Shown: positions 55,681-64,000, counted from the stretch's first letter. The stretch is DNA of 64,000 nt from an uncultured Cellvibrionales bacterium (GCA_913019905.1 CAJVZD010000021.1:26817-90816), one strand, 5' to 3'. Program-made: numbers and translations. Notes: generated by a model not told the origin, from the letters alone.

Positions 55681-56538
55681 TTATGTATTCCATATTCTAG
55701 GTCGATGCACTGACCTCTTTAGTATGATGGGACGCAAATGTCGCCATGCGGCTTCGAACCCCCGACGACAGGATTCCGCTGAGTCCCCTAAATAGCGTAG
55801 CAACAAAACGTCACTGCGTTGGCTGATTCCCCACTGTTTACCCTCGGGTATTTTTTCGCGTAGGCTGTCTAAATCGAGCTTGGCGTCTTTATCGAGGGTA
55901 ACGAACATCGTACCGCTAACACTCAAGCCATTCATACCCCAGGGGGCTTGCAACATGTCGCTACCTCCGACAAAGTTAATACGATCAATAAATAATGGCA
56001 CTCCATCACGATATATTTCGATGCTTTGTTTAAGCCGTCCGCCGGTAAACTTTTCGCCACTGGCGCGACGGCCCAAACAAATAATATCCCAACCAATCAG
56101 CGCAGCGTCACCTTCTAAATCAAATCGATTCAACAGCTCGCCATTTGCGTCGTTATAAACAATGGTTTCTTGTGGCATCCACTCCAATACCGATGCCGGC
56201 CGAAGTTTCGCACTCACCCCTTGATATTGTGGTAGCGCATGGGAGGTAACTCGATAGAGTTTACCTGCAGCGGGAGTAGTGATTAACGCCTGTGCGCCGC
56301 TCTCGAGATCTAGAGAAATGGCCAGAGAGTCACCTGCAACCAAGCCCCCAGGAGGATGTAGCAAATATAAATGGCAGACGAATCCTTCGGGATAAAATGG
56401 CCTTTGAACACGCAATGGGCCATAGTGCTTTACCGACTGTAACACCGTGCGGCCCAGTTTGGGTTTCAGCGATATCTGTAGGCCTGCTTGCCATCCAGCA
56501 CTGACATCAACAACGGATTTTAGTGAATCATTAGCCAA
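55681..56538 (-). CDS. ureD: Urease accessory protein UreD
   Basis: UreD binds apo-urease and gives the tunnel by which UreG passes nickel. The 285 residues match the family: LGRTVLQSVKHYGPLRVQRP, HPPGGLVAGDSLAISL, ITTPAAGKLYRV and PQETIVYNDANG. The frame has no ATG near the expected start, and the only suitable codon is TTG at 56538 with a weak GGGG upstream. It is first in ureDABC-E-F-G, and a sigma-54-like site (56581-56597) lies about 45 bp upstream. Confidence 0.93.
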   Translation of the reverse strand: MANDSLKSVVDVSAGWQAGLQISLKPKLGRTVLQSVKHYGPLRVQRPFYPEGFVCHLYLLHPPGGLVAGDSLAISLDLESGAQALITTPAAGKLYRVTSHALPQYQGVSAKLRPASVLEWMPQETIVYNDANGELLNRFDLEGDAALIGWDIICLGRRASGEKFTGGRLKQSIEIYRDGVPLFIDRINFVGGSDMLQAPWGMNGLSVSGTMFVTLDKDAKLDLDSLREKIPEGKQWGISQRSDVLLLRYLGDSAESCRRGFEAAWRHLRPIILKRSVHRPRIWNT

Positions 56539-56580
56539 AATAGTGCGCTACCCCTTTTCGTTTTATTATCAGTCCATACA

Positions 56581-56597
56581 AGCAATAAATACACCAA
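56581..56597 (-). promoter_or_regulatory. Sigma-54-like site upstream of ureD
   Basis: The reverse-strand sequence TTGGTGTATTTATTGCT keeps the invariant GG-N10-GC and a full TTGC at -12, but only 9 of 13 fixed positions match. It is about 45 bp before the ureD start codon. Confidence 0.45.
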
Positions 56598-56836
56598 AGT
56601 TTTAAGGCAATAGTTACTGGCTGTTTTCCTCCGATAAATTCGACTTCGCCCCCGACTTGGCTGGGCCTTGGAGGAACCAGGCTCTTTCCAATCCAACGAT
56701 TTTTTCCATTGCAAAGAATTTTCCGCTACGGGCTTCGCTCCATAACAGTGCAAACGTCATTTCGTTCCTAATTGCTGGTCATGCAGTGTTAAAAAAAATA
56801 CAATCGTACTTCTCACTCTATTAATAGACATCGCTG

Positions 56837-57064
56837 ATGAATGTACCAATCGAACAATTTGTAAGAAAACTCAAGCAACTGCTACCCGAGGGCGGTAGTA
56901 GTGAATTGGAAAGTAATATTCGGGCATTGGCGAATAGCTCATTTAGCAAATTAAATTTGGTAAGCCGAGATGAGTTTGATGCGCAAACAGCGGTCTTAGC
57001 TCGTACCCGGGAAAAACTAGAAAAACTTGAAGCGCAAATGGAAGCTTTAACAAAATCGCAATAA
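56837..57064 (+). CDS. ubiK: Ubiquinone biosynthesis accessory factor UbiK (YqiC family)
   Basis: The 75-residue protein is a BMFP (brain membrane-fusogenic-like) family member: N-terminal amphipathic helix with a PEGG turn (KLKQLLPEGGSSELESNIRA), then LVSRDEFDAQTAVLARTREK and a C-terminal trimeric coiled coil KLEKLEAQMEALTKSQ. UbiK forms part of the UbiJ-UbiK complex that supports ubiquinone assembly in the Ubi complex. It is divergent from ureD and 196 bp upstream of comM, as in Pseudomonas. Confidence 0.92.
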   Translation: MNVPIEQFVRKLKQLLPEGGSSELESNIRALANSSFSKLNLVSRDEFDAQTAVLARTREKLEKLEAQMEALTKSQ

Positions 57065-57260
57065 CTTAGGCGCCTTATTCTACGATCTGTGTCTTAAGGC
57101 GTGTGTTTTAGGAACTGTATTTAAGGGCTAGATTTAGGGGCTAGATTTTAAGAACATGCCTACATAAGCTAGTCTGGGAGACAAAGTCTTTGAAAGACTG
57201 CTCCTCGCTTGTATTCAACTTCAACCCAACGGAATTGGGGATAATTAACAGGGAAGTCAT

Positions 57261-58763
57261 ATGTCACTCGCTATTGTATATGCTCGGGCTAAATTGGGGA
57301 TAGATGCACCACTGGTAACCGTTGAGGTTCATTTGTCGAACGGGCTGCCCGCCTTCAATATTGTCGGATTACCGGAAACTGCGGTAAAAGAAAGCAAGGA
57401 TCGCGTGCGCAGTGCGATCATTAACTCACATTTTGAATTTCCCTCTCGACGAATTACTATCAATTTGGCGCCCGCCGACTTACCGAAAGAAGGCGGTCGC
57501 TTTGACCTTTCAATTGCACTTGGTATTCTCGCCGCGTCAAAACAAATCCCTGTCGAAACACTTGATCAGTACGAGTTCCTGGGGGAGCTCGCTTTAACTG
57601 GGGCAATACGTCCTGTTCAAGGGTCACTGCCCGCTGCGATCAAATGCGTTGAAGCTGGCCGTGCGCTCGTCATACCGGTCGAAAATGGCAGCGAAGCCAC
57701 CCTATGCGGATCTGGAACCGTTCTGTGTGCAAGAAATTTATTGCAACTTTGTGCTCACCTCCATCAGCGAGAATGTCTAAGCGCTGAGAAATTTGGCAGT
57801 TTCAAAAACATACGCTCGAAATACCCCGATTTAAATGAAGTAAGAGGCCAGCTTCAGGCGAAACGTGCTCTCGAAATTTCTGCCTCCGGTGGTCACAATA
57901 TTCTTTTCTGCGGCCCGCCAGGAACCGGTAAAACTATGTTGGCCAGCCGCTTACCTGGGATTTTGCCGCCATTGACGCAACAGGAAATGCTGGAGGTCGC
58001 AACAGTGCATTCCCTGAGCAATACCCCGAGTCAAAATTTCTTCCAACGCCCCTTTCGAAACCCGCACCATACTGCGTCCGCGGTCGCGCTAGTCGGAGGT
58101 GGCAGCCACCCAAAACCGGGAGAGATTTCTCTTGCACATCATGGCATATTATTTTTGGATGAGTTGCCAGAATTCCAGCGGCAAGTATTGGAAGTATTGC
58201 GCGAGCCGCTCGAGTCCGGAGAAATAATGATCTCACGAGCCACTCAACAGGTGCGATTCCCTGCGAGTTTTCAATTGGTCGCTGCTATGAACCCTTGCCC
58301 CTGCGGCTACTACGGAGACGATAAGCGAGCCTGCCGATGCACACCGGACAGGATTCGTCGCTATCGAGACAAAATCTCCGGCCCTTTACTAGACAGAATT
58401 GACATGCAGCTTAACGTTGGCAGGTTGCCAGCCAATCTCCTTAGAGAGCGCAGCAATAATATTGAGACTTCCGGTCAGGTGTTAGAAAGAGTGACTAGAA
58501 CGAGAGCAAAGCAGCTAGGTCGCGGGGGGAAAACCAATGCAGCCCTTTCTGTTAAAGAGCTGGAGATATTTTGTATATTAGATAGTGATAATCATAATTT
58601 ACTGGAAAAAACCGTCAATAGATTAGATCTTTCACCCCGTGCCTACCATCGTATTTTACGGGTTGCTCGCACGATCGCAGACATGGAGGAACAAGATGCG
58701 ATCACGAGTAAACACCTTATGGAGGCGACGGGATATCGTACATTAGAGAGACAAAACACCTAG
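57261..58763 (+). CDS. comM: ComM/YifB-type AAA+ branch-migration helicase
   Basis: The 500 residues consist of an N-terminal Lon protease-like (S16) domain without the protease Ser-Lys dyad (1-175: APLVTVEVHLSNGLPAFNIVGLPE), then an AAA+ Mg-chelatase-like ATPase: Walker A GPPGTGKT, Walker B LFLDELPEF, and a zinc-finger-like CPCGYYGDDKRACRC. ComM is a branch-migration factor for natural transformation in Vibrio and Legionella. The protein occurs also in non-transforming bacteria. The GTG/ATG choice is settled by ATG at 57261 with GGG upstream. It is alone, converging on the GGDEF gene. Confidence 0.93.
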   Translation: MSLAIVYARAKLGIDAPLVTVEVHLSNGLPAFNIVGLPETAVKESKDRVRSAIINSHFEFPSRRITINLAPADLPKEGGRFDLSIALGILAASKQIPVETLDQYEFLGELALTGAIRPVQGSLPAAIKCVEAGRALVIPVENGSEATLCGSGTVLCARNLLQLCAHLHQRECLSAEKFGSFKNIRSKYPDLNEVRGQLQAKRALEISASGGHNILFCGPPGTGKTMLASRLPGILPPLTQQEMLEVATVHSLSNTPSQNFFQRPFRNPHHTASAVALVGGGSHPKPGEISLAHHGILFLDELPEFQRQVLEVLREPLESGEIMISRATQQVRFPASFQLVAAMNPCPCGYYGDDKRACRCTPDRIRRYRDKISGPLLDRIDMQLNVGRLPANLLRERSNNIETSGQVLERVTRTRAKQLGRGGKTNAALSVKELEIFCILDSDNHNLLEKTVNRLDLSPRAYHRILRVARTIADMEEQDAITSKHLMEATGYRTLERQNT

Positions 58764-58859
58764 ATATAGAACGCATTTGAAAGAAAAATGAGTTCTAAGA
58801 CACGGACAATACCGTTACGTTTACATTTTCCAAGACAATGAAAGCTACGAGCGAGAAGT

Positions 58860-60566
58860 TTATACCGCAGCCATTTTCCGACCGTTAATCATTAAGGAAA
58901 AATCCTTCGCCGGTAAAGCGGGGCTGAAATAAAAACCTTGAATTTGGTCACACTGGTTTTCCCAGAGAAACTGAACTTGTTCGAGGGTTTCAACTCCCTC
59001 AGCGATAACCTGCAACCGTAAATTGTGTGCCAAATTAATCATTGCCTTGACGATAATAGCGTCGTCACTGTTTTTTACCACATTACGAACAAAGCTACGA
59101 TCAACTTTTAAGGCTGAAATAGGTAAGCGCTGGATGTGCGCAAAAGACGAAAATCCGGTCCCGAAATCATCGAGAGAAAAGGTAATTCCCAGTTTACTAA
59201 GCTCCATCATTCCTTCGTAGGTCTGCTGGTAACTCGACATAATCGCTGTTTCGGTGAGTTCGAATTCCAGGCGGGAAGCATCAACACCACTCTGTTCAAT
59301 AATGCGGGTGGTGGTGTCAACAAACATTTTATCTTGCAGCTGTTTAAAGGACAGGTTAATTGCGACGTCCATCGACTTGTTATGATTTTTGTCAAACTCC
59401 AGCATGTCCTTGCATGCCTGGTGAATAATCCAGTAACCGAGAGGCATGATTAGGCCACTTTCTTCGGCAACGGGAATAAATTCATCCGGAGAGACCAATC
59501 CTCTGGTCGGATGTCGCCATCGAATCAAGGCCTCCATTCCAACAGGATTGCCGGTCTCCAGATTCACCCGGGGCTGGTAATGCATTTCAAACTCTTCGCG
59601 CCGCAAAGCCCGGCGCAGGTCCGCTTCCAGATTTATCCGATTTAAAGCATCCGTATTGGTATCTTTATTGTATAAACAAAATTGACTGCCGCGCTGCGAT
59701 TTCGCTTCAACCATTGCCATATTGGCACTTCTAAGAAGGCTATCTACACTGTCTCCGGCCTCGTGGTAAATCGCTATGCCAATACTACAACTCATCATCA
59801 ATGGGCTACTTGCTATGGAAAAGGGCTCAGACAAAACGTCAATCACCTTTTTCGCTACCAGTGTCAGATCATCGGGCCCATGGCAATCCTCTAAAACCAG
59901 GGAGAATTCATCACCTCCGATACGCGCTACGCTGTCGCTCTTGCGAACACAGCGACTCAGGCGTTGAGCCATCGATGTAACTAGCTGGTCTCCCGCTTCG
60001 CTGCCATAACTTTCATTGATCTTCTTAAAACCATCGAGATTAATCACCAACAGGGCGAGAAAACTGCACTGCTGTTTCGCCTGTTCAATTGCTCGTTCCA
60101 TTGTCTGACGAAACAGCACCCGGTTAGGAGTCCCTGTTAACGGGTCATAGAGGTTAAATTGAGATAATTTTTTATCAGTTCGACGTTTTTCTACCGCATG
60201 GCCGAGACAACGTTCGAGCACATAGTTGTCCAAATTTTCGAGGGCGAGGTAGTCAAACGCGCCCTTTTGCATCGCTTTATTAGCTGCAGGGCTGTCGAGT
60301 TGTGCTGTTAGTGCAATAATGGGAGTTGTGAAACCTTGATCAACTGCATCGCTAAGAATTTGAAGGGCTGAGCCTGTTTGACTCTGACAATCCAACAATA
60401 CCGCTTCATAGTTACCTGTCGATATCTCGTTTAAGCTACTATCGAGCTGTTCACACCACAATAGTTGATAAGCAGAGGGGTTTATCTCTGAAAGCATGTC
60501 GGCAAAACGTCGGTATTCGCCCAGCTCGTTGCTGAGAAGAAGAATCCGCGACAGGGTGTTTAACAT
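58860..60566 (-). CDS. REC-like/GGDEF/EAL cyclic-di-GMP protein
   Basis: I place the start at the ATG at 60566 (AAGG 8 nt upstream). The 568 residues have an N-terminal receiver-like domain (1-120) whose acidic pocket and Lys are missing (LLLSNE, YLALEN), although an Asp (VLLDCQ) remains. The GGDEF domain (about 140-300) has GGDEF at 217-221 and an RKSD I-site at 208-211. The EAL domain (about 310-560) has EAL at 345-347 and the NLSFKQL and DDFGTG motifs. Both catalytic signatures look intact, so it could make or degrade cyclic di-GMP. No membrane segment is present. It converges on comM. The input signal is unknown because the receiver looks degenerate. Confidence 0.93.
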   Translation of the reverse strand: MLNTLSRILLLSNELGEYRRFADMLSEINPSAYQLLWCEQLDSSLNEISTGNYEAVLLDCQSQTGSALQILSDAVDQGFTTPIIALTAQLDSPAANKAMQKGAFDYLALENLDNYVLERCLGHAVEKRRTDKKLSQFNLYDPLTGTPNRVLFRQTMERAIEQAKQQCSFLALLVINLDGFKKINESYGSEAGDQLVTSMAQRLSRCVRKSDSVARIGGDEFSLVLEDCHGPDDLTLVAKKVIDVLSEPFSIASSPLMMSCSIGIAIYHEAGDSVDSLLRSANMAMVEAKSQRGSQFCLYNKDTNTDALNRINLEADLRRALRREEFEMHYQPRVNLETGNPVGMEALIRWRHPTRGLVSPDEFIPVAEESGLIMPLGYWIIHQACKDMLEFDKNHNKSMDVAINLSFKQLQDKMFVDTTTRIIEQSGVDASRLEFELTETAIMSSYQQTYEGMMELSKLGITFSLDDFGTGFSSFAHIQRLPISALKVDRSFVRNVVKNSDDAIIVKAMINLAHNLRLQVIAEGVETLEQVQFLWENQCDQIQGFYFSPALPAKDFSLMINGRKMAAV

Positions 60567-60757
60567 TTCTTTACCTTTAAATTCGCTCAAGGGTGGTGAC
60601 AATAAAATTTATTGAGCTGCAATCATTCCCTATTTTTCGAATAAGTCCCTTTTAAGCTTATATCAATTAGTTATAGCCGTTTTTTAATAAAAATTCTAGA
60701 TATAGTATCACTTTTTCCTCTCTCTGTGTGATATACGCCCTCGGCGGTGGCTGCGAC

Positions 60758-60766
60758 TGATATAAT
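60758..60766 (+). promoter_or_regulatory. Extended -10 promoter of rep
   Basis: TGATATAAT (TG at 60758-60759, TATAAT at 60761-60766) lies 33 bp upstream of the rep GTG. No clear -35 is seen, so it should act as an extended -10 element. Confidence 0.55.
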
Positions 60767-60798
60767 AGGAATCTTTTACTCTTTCACATGACAGGTTT

Positions 60799-62844
60799 GT
60801 GACTAAATTAAACTCCAAACAACGCAAGGCAGTGCTGTATATTGATGGCCCCCTATTAGTATTAGCCGGGGCCGGTAGCGGCAAAACCAGCGTAATCACT
60901 CAAAAAATTGCCTATCTAATTCAAGAGTGTGGCATTAAAGGCAGCAATATAGCGGCGTTAACGTTTACCAACAAAGCCGCTCGCGAAATGAAGGAACGAG
61001 TATCGCAACTGGTATCAGGTCCTGCGGCCCGGGGCTTGATTGTTTCCACCTTCCATAATCTGGGCCTGAATATTCTGCGCAAGGAGCACAGCACTCTAGG
61101 TTACAAAAGTGGATTTTCGATTTTCGACCAGCAAGACGCCCAAGCCCTCATTCGCGACTTATTGATACAAGAACAGGGTGGTTCTGAAGACTCGCGAGGC
61201 GACAGTGCGGGTAATAAGAAACAAGCCGATCAAACAGACACCATTCAGCATCAAATTTCCAACTGGAAGAACGATATGGTCAGCCCGGAGCAGGCCATCT
61301 CCCGTGCTACCGATCCCGCGAACATGTTGTGCGCCCAAGCTTACGCCCGGTACCAAAGAGCACTAAAAGCTTACAATGCGCTAGATTTTGACGATTTAAT
61401 CTTGTTGCCGGTAACGCTATTTCAGCAGTTTCCCCATGTGCTGGAGAAATGGCAGCGCAAAGTTCACTATATGCTGGTCGATGAATATCAAGACACAAAC
61501 ATCAGCCAATATTTGTTGGTTCAGCTACTCATTGGCGATCGCGGCAAGCTAACAGTCGTCGGCGATGACGACCAATCAATTTACGCGTGGCGTGGCGCTC
61601 GACCTGAAAATTTGGCACAGTTACAACAGGATTACCCACAGCTGGAAGTCGTTAAGCTCGAGCAGAACTATCGCTCAACTGCACGAATTCTTAAGGCCGC
61701 TAATCAGGTTATTGATCACAACCCCCATGTATTTGAGAAAGCGCTCTGGTGTGAGCTGGGTTATGGTGACCCGATACGTGTCGTTCGCTGTCAAAACGAA
61801 GAGGTTGAATGCGAAAGAGTGGCCAATGAAATCCTTGATAGGCGCGTCCGCGGGCACGGACACTTTGCAGATTTCGCGATTCTATACCGGGGTAATCATC
61901 AATCGCGCCTGCTGGAGCTAAAACTACAAGCGCATCAAATTCCCTATCGAATCAGCGGCGGCACGTCTTTCTTCTCTCGAAACGAGATAAAGGACATCAT
62001 GGCGTATTTGCGCCTGCTCATCAATCGAGATGATGACAACGCGTTTCTTCGAATCGTCAACGTACCACGCCGGAAGATAGGAACGTCGACGCTCGAAAGT
62101 CTGGGTAATTATGCAACACAACGGGGTGTGAGCCTCTTTGATGCCTGTAACGAATTAGGCGCCGAACAATCCCTTCCAGAAGCGAGTATTAAGAGGCTAC
62201 GGGAATTCACCCACTGGATCAACAATATAGGCGAGCGCAGTGAATCGAGCGAGGGGACTGCAGCCATTCGGGAAATGATCAGTGACATGGACTACGAAGC
62301 ATGGCTACACCAGAACAGCTCGAGCGCTGTTGTCGCTGAACGCCGGATGGCCAATGTGAATATCTTAATCGAGTCACTTCAGTCGACCATTGAGAAGGAT
62401 GACAGCGACGATGGTGATATACAGGCAGCAGTGGCGAAATTGGTTTTGAGAGATTTACTCGAAAGACAGGAAGACGATGACGAAAATATGGACAAAGTCC
62501 AGTTAATGACCTTGCATGCGTCAAAGGGCCTCGAATTTCCTCACGTCTATATCATCGGCATGGAAGAAGAGTTGCTGCCCCACCGAGCTAGCATCGAGGA
62601 AGACAATATCGAGGAAGAACGGAGACTCTGCTATGTCGGCATAACAAGAGCAAAGCAAACGCTGGCACTGACCTATTGTGCTAAACGCAAACAATACGGC
62701 GAAATGATTGACTGTGCACCCAGCCGCTTTCTTGATGAGTTACCGTTTGACGATTTAGTATGGGAGGGTGAAGAGAGAGATCCGGAACTCAATAAAGAGA
62801 GAGCTAACGAGACCCTGGCGGGATTGAAGAACTTGTTCGATTAA
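60799..62844 (+). CDS. rep: ATP-dependent DNA helicase Rep
   Basis: Rep is a UvrD-like superfamily 1A 3'-5' helicase that helps replication past protein obstacles. The 681 residues have Q-motif LNSKQRKAV, Walker A GAGSGKT (24-30), LTFTNKAAREM, LVDEYQDTN (Walker B with DEYQ), VVGDDDQSIYAWRGA, LEQNYRS and VQLMTLHASKGLEFPHVYI. Length fits Rep rather than UvrD, and the C-terminus (WEGEERDPELNKERANETLAG) is Rep-like. The start codon is GTG. It converges on the cytochrome gene. Confidence 0.96.
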   Translation: MTKLNSKQRKAVLYIDGPLLVLAGAGSGKTSVITQKIAYLIQECGIKGSNIAALTFTNKAAREMKERVSQLVSGPAARGLIVSTFHNLGLNILRKEHSTLGYKSGFSIFDQQDAQALIRDLLIQEQGGSEDSRGDSAGNKKQADQTDTIQHQISNWKNDMVSPEQAISRATDPANMLCAQAYARYQRALKAYNALDFDDLILLPVTLFQQFPHVLEKWQRKVHYMLVDEYQDTNISQYLLVQLLIGDRGKLTVVGDDDQSIYAWRGARPENLAQLQQDYPQLEVVKLEQNYRSTARILKAANQVIDHNPHVFEKALWCELGYGDPIRVVRCQNEEVECERVANEILDRRVRGHGHFADFAILYRGNHQSRLLELKLQAHQIPYRISGGTSFFSRNEIKDIMAYLRLLINRDDDNAFLRIVNVPRRKIGTSTLESLGNYATQRGVSLFDACNELGAEQSLPEASIKRLREFTHWINNIGERSESSEGTAAIREMISDMDYEAWLHQNSSSAVVAERRMANVNILIESLQSTIEKDDSDDGDIQAAVAKLVLRDLLERQEDDDENMDKVQLMTLHASKGLEFPHVYIIGMEEELLPHRASIEEDNIEEERRLCYVGITRAKQTLALTYCAKRKQYGEMIDCAPSRFLDELPFDDLVWEGEERDPELNKERANETLAGLKNLFD

Positions 62845-62867
62845 ATCAGTACAGATAGACGGTGGAA

Positions 62868-62900
62868 TCAAGAAACAACATCAGACATGCTGTTTCTTGA
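62868..62900. terminator. Hairpin between rep and cytochrome gene
   Basis: A perfect 10-bp stem (TCAAGAAACA 62868-62877, TGTTTCTTGA 62891-62900) with a 13-nt loop lies between convergent genes. It can be extended outward by TGGAA/TTCCA pairs. It has no direct T-tract. Confidence 0.5.
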
Positions 62901-62929
62901 TGGTCAGATTCCATTCGCAAGCAATAATA

Positions 62930-63367
62930 TTACTTGCTGTTTTCTAATATATAGTCGACGGTTGCTTTGACTTCGTCGTCGGAACAACCCATACACAGGC
63001 CTTTGGCCGGCATAGCGTTATAACCATTGATCGCGTTGGCATAAACAGCGTCAAGCCCCTTGCTTAATCGGCCGTCCCAATCAGCAACATCACCCAGTTT
63101 TGGAGCGCCCGCGGCCCCAGTAGTGTGACATGCCATACAGTTAGTATTGTAGATATCTTCTCCCGATTTAGCTCCGCCGCTGGCTACGACTGCCGCTCCA
63201 CAGCTACTATCACCTTCAACACAAACTTGACCTACCGGTTGTATACGTTCCTCAATATGTGCCCGTTCCTTATCACTAACAGCATGGGCCGTTAGCGCTG
63301 CGCCCACCAAAACCAAACAGACTAGCTTTGCGATATTCTTGACTACGCCACTTTTAAAACTTGTCAT
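62930..63367 (-). CDS. c5-type monohaem cytochrome, periplasmic
   Basis: The 145 residues start at the ATG at 63367 (GAGG upstream). There is a signal peptide (IAKLVCLVLVGAALTAHAV) and a haem-binding CMACH (C77, C80, H81). Axial Met is likely in AMPAKG, and the C-terminal segment GLCMGCSDDEVKATVDYILE carries two further Cys. The pattern 'TNCMACHTTGAAGAPKLGD' and the MPAKG block fit the c5 family that shuttles electrons to terminal oxidases. The additional Cys pair at C49 and C56 (VCVEGDSSCGAAV) is unusual. It stands alone beyond rep with a good promoter. Confidence 0.92.
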   Translation of the reverse strand: MTSFKSGVVKNIAKLVCLVLVGAALTAHAVSDKERAHIEERIQPVGQVCVEGDSSCGAAVVASGGAKSGEDIYNTNCMACHTTGAAGAPKLGDVADWDGRLSKGLDAVYANAINGYNAMPAKGLCMGCSDDEVKATVDYILENSK

Positions 63368-63458
63368 CACTCGATGTCCTCATTTTTTACCCGAATTCTC
63401 TTCGGTCTACCTGTTTAACCAGCACTTATTAGACTGCTGGGCAGTTTATCAGGCGCGG

Positions 63459-63487
63459 ATTATAGCCAGTTTAGTCCAGAAGCGGAA
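63459..63487 (-). promoter_or_regulatory. Sigma-70 promoter of cytochrome gene
   Basis: On the reverse strand TATAAT (63459-63464) lies 17 nt from TTCCGC, a weak -35. It is about 95 bp upstream of the cytochrome start codon. Confidence 0.45.
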
Positions 63488-63580
63488 ATTTAATGAGCGA
63501 AACGTTCCGTGGTGTGCAAAAACTTCATCGTAATAACGATTTCTTGATACCCCTGACGCCCTCGCTCCGTCATTCATCCA

Positions 63581-63609
63581 TAGACTCAAATTCTGATCAC
63601 GGGTATGAT
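63581..63609 (+). promoter_or_regulatory. Promoter of tRNA-Arg
   Basis: TAGACT (63581-63586) and TATGAT (63604-63609) are 17 nt apart, and a GC-rich discriminator (TGCGGCCC) follows. This is the pattern of a stringently controlled stable-RNA promoter. The start site would be near 63616, about 30 nt before the tRNA. Confidence 0.6.
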
Positions 63610-63644
63610 TGCGGCCCTAAAAATCGTGTTACACCAAAGTTAAA

Positions 63645-63721
63645 GCGCCCGTAGCTCAGCTGGATAGAGTAGCGGCTTCCGAAGCCGTTGGTCACAGGTT
63701 CGAATCCTGTCGGGCGCGCCA
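63645..63721 (+). tRNA. tRNA-Arg (anticodon CCG)
   Basis: The 77-nt cloverleaf has a 7-bp acceptor stem (GCGCCCG/CGGGCGC), D-arm TAGCTCAGCTGGATAGAG, anticodon arm GCGGC-TTCCGAA-GCCGT with anticodon CCG, T-arm CAGGTTCGAATCCTG and encoded CCA end. It reads CGG arginine codons. It has its own promoter and terminator. Confidence 0.97.
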
Positions 63722-63732
63722 TTCATTAAAAC

Positions 63733-63757
63733 AGCCGGCCTTGTGTCGGCTTTTTTA
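63733..63757 (+). terminator. Terminator of tRNA-Arg
   Basis: AGCCGGC/GTCGGCT (7 bp with one G-U) with a 5-nt loop is followed by a T-tract (TTTTTT). It lies 11 nt after the tRNA. Confidence 0.85.
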
Positions 63758-63904
63758 TTGGATTTCATGTCCGGCGGTGAGAACCTGTCGTTCGACAAAA
63801 AGTCCACTTTTTGGACAAGGAGCAACGCGACAACGCCCCAACGGGGGAATTGCAGCCCTCAGGCTGAAATGATCAATCCTGTCGAGCGCGCCATTCATTA
63901 AAAC

Positions 63905-63929
63905 AGCCGGCCTTGTGTCGGCTTTTTTA
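63905..63929 (+). terminator. Second copy of the tRNA terminator in the repeat
   Basis: This is the same hairpin and T-tract as at 63733-63757, 172 bp further on, carried by the second repeat unit. Confidence 0.8.
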
Positions 63930-64000
63930 TTGGATTTCATGTCCGGCGGTGAGAACCTGTTGTTCGACAAAAAGTCTGCTTTTTGGACAAGGAGCAACGC

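Larger units (their letters stand above)
63703..64000 (+). repeat. 172-bp tandem repeat that begins inside tRNA-Arg
   Basis: Unit 1 spans 63703-63874 and unit 2 starts at 63875 and runs past the right edge (126 nt seen). Over the visible overlap the copies differ at about 4 positions. Each unit begins with the last 19 nt of the tRNA (T-arm 3' side, acceptor, CCA), followed by the terminator, then several short hairpins: GTCCA/TGGAC, CCCC/GGGG and CAGCC/GGCTG. The second copy has no complete tRNA. Confidence 0.9.

Noticed and set aside
63640..63997. Reverse-strand reading frames containing [18 protein letters not shown]
   Set aside because: This is the well-known false translation of a tRNA and its flank. 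The frames lie on tRNA-Arg and the 172-bp repeat.

Overview
The window is an ordinary chromosomal segment of a marine-type gammaproteobacterium of the Pseudomonadales/Cellvibrionales kind. Base composition is moderate and coding density is high. Gene order follows the Pseudomonas backbone closely: pilI-pilH-pilG | gshB-tonB-yqgE-ruvX, pilU-pilT | yggS-proC-yggT, hemYXDC-algR-algZ | argH, cyaA, lptM-lysA-dapF-DUF484-xerC-yigB | sutA, glnK/amtB, ubiK-comM, rep | cytochrome c5, tRNA-Arg. I cannot name a genus from the sequence.

Layout. 1-9,900: twitching motility regulators and retraction ATPases, glutathione synthesis, a TonB-type protein, YqgE, RuvX, YggS, ProC and YggT. 9,966-14,957: a more unusual stretch with a pentapeptide-repeat potassium-channel-like protein, a three-gene cluster (PqqD-like protein, soluble chemoreceptor-tip-like protein, di-iron ODP-type metallo-beta-lactamase-fold protein), an HD hydrolase and a secreted protein of unknown family. 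15,242-23,585: late haem genes, the AlgR/AlgZ two-component pair and argH. 24,229-35,333: accessory-looking genes (alpha/beta hydrolase, MFS exporter, metY) around cyaA, then a DUF3187 outer-membrane protein and an SGNH/MBOAT acyl-transfer pair. 35,485-40,569: the lptM-lysA-dapF-DUF484-xerC-yigB operon and a convergent sutA-like gene. 41,201-56,538: a single-strand nitrogen island (porin, glnK-amtB-glnK, urtABCDE, nickel permease, ureGFECBAD). 56,837-64,000: ubiK, comM, a GGDEF/EAL protein, rep, a c5-type cytochrome, tRNA-Arg(CCG) and a 172-bp tandem repeat that carries the tRNA 3' end past the right edge.

How the genes fit together. The nitrogen island is a coherent programme. Urea enters through UrtABCDE, nickel enters through a UreH/NiCoT-type permease, UreDEFG load the metal into UreABC, and the ammonium is taken up by AmtB under control of two PII proteins. 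A good sigma-54 promoter match precedes urtA. Weaker sigma-54-like sites precede ureD and the porin-glnK-amtB unit, and the latter also has two NtrC-like palindromes about 100-130 bp further upstream. This points to common NtrC control. The island sits exactly between sutA and ubiK-comM, which are close neighbours in Pseudomonas.

The best candidate for something undescribed is 11,384-13,334. A predicted oxygen/iron-binding di-iron protein overlaps by 4 nt a small soluble protein with two degenerate chemoreceptor signalling-tip motifs, and a PqqD-like protein lies upstream. I suggest a cytosolic oxygen or redox sensing module. This is inference from motifs and has not been tested.
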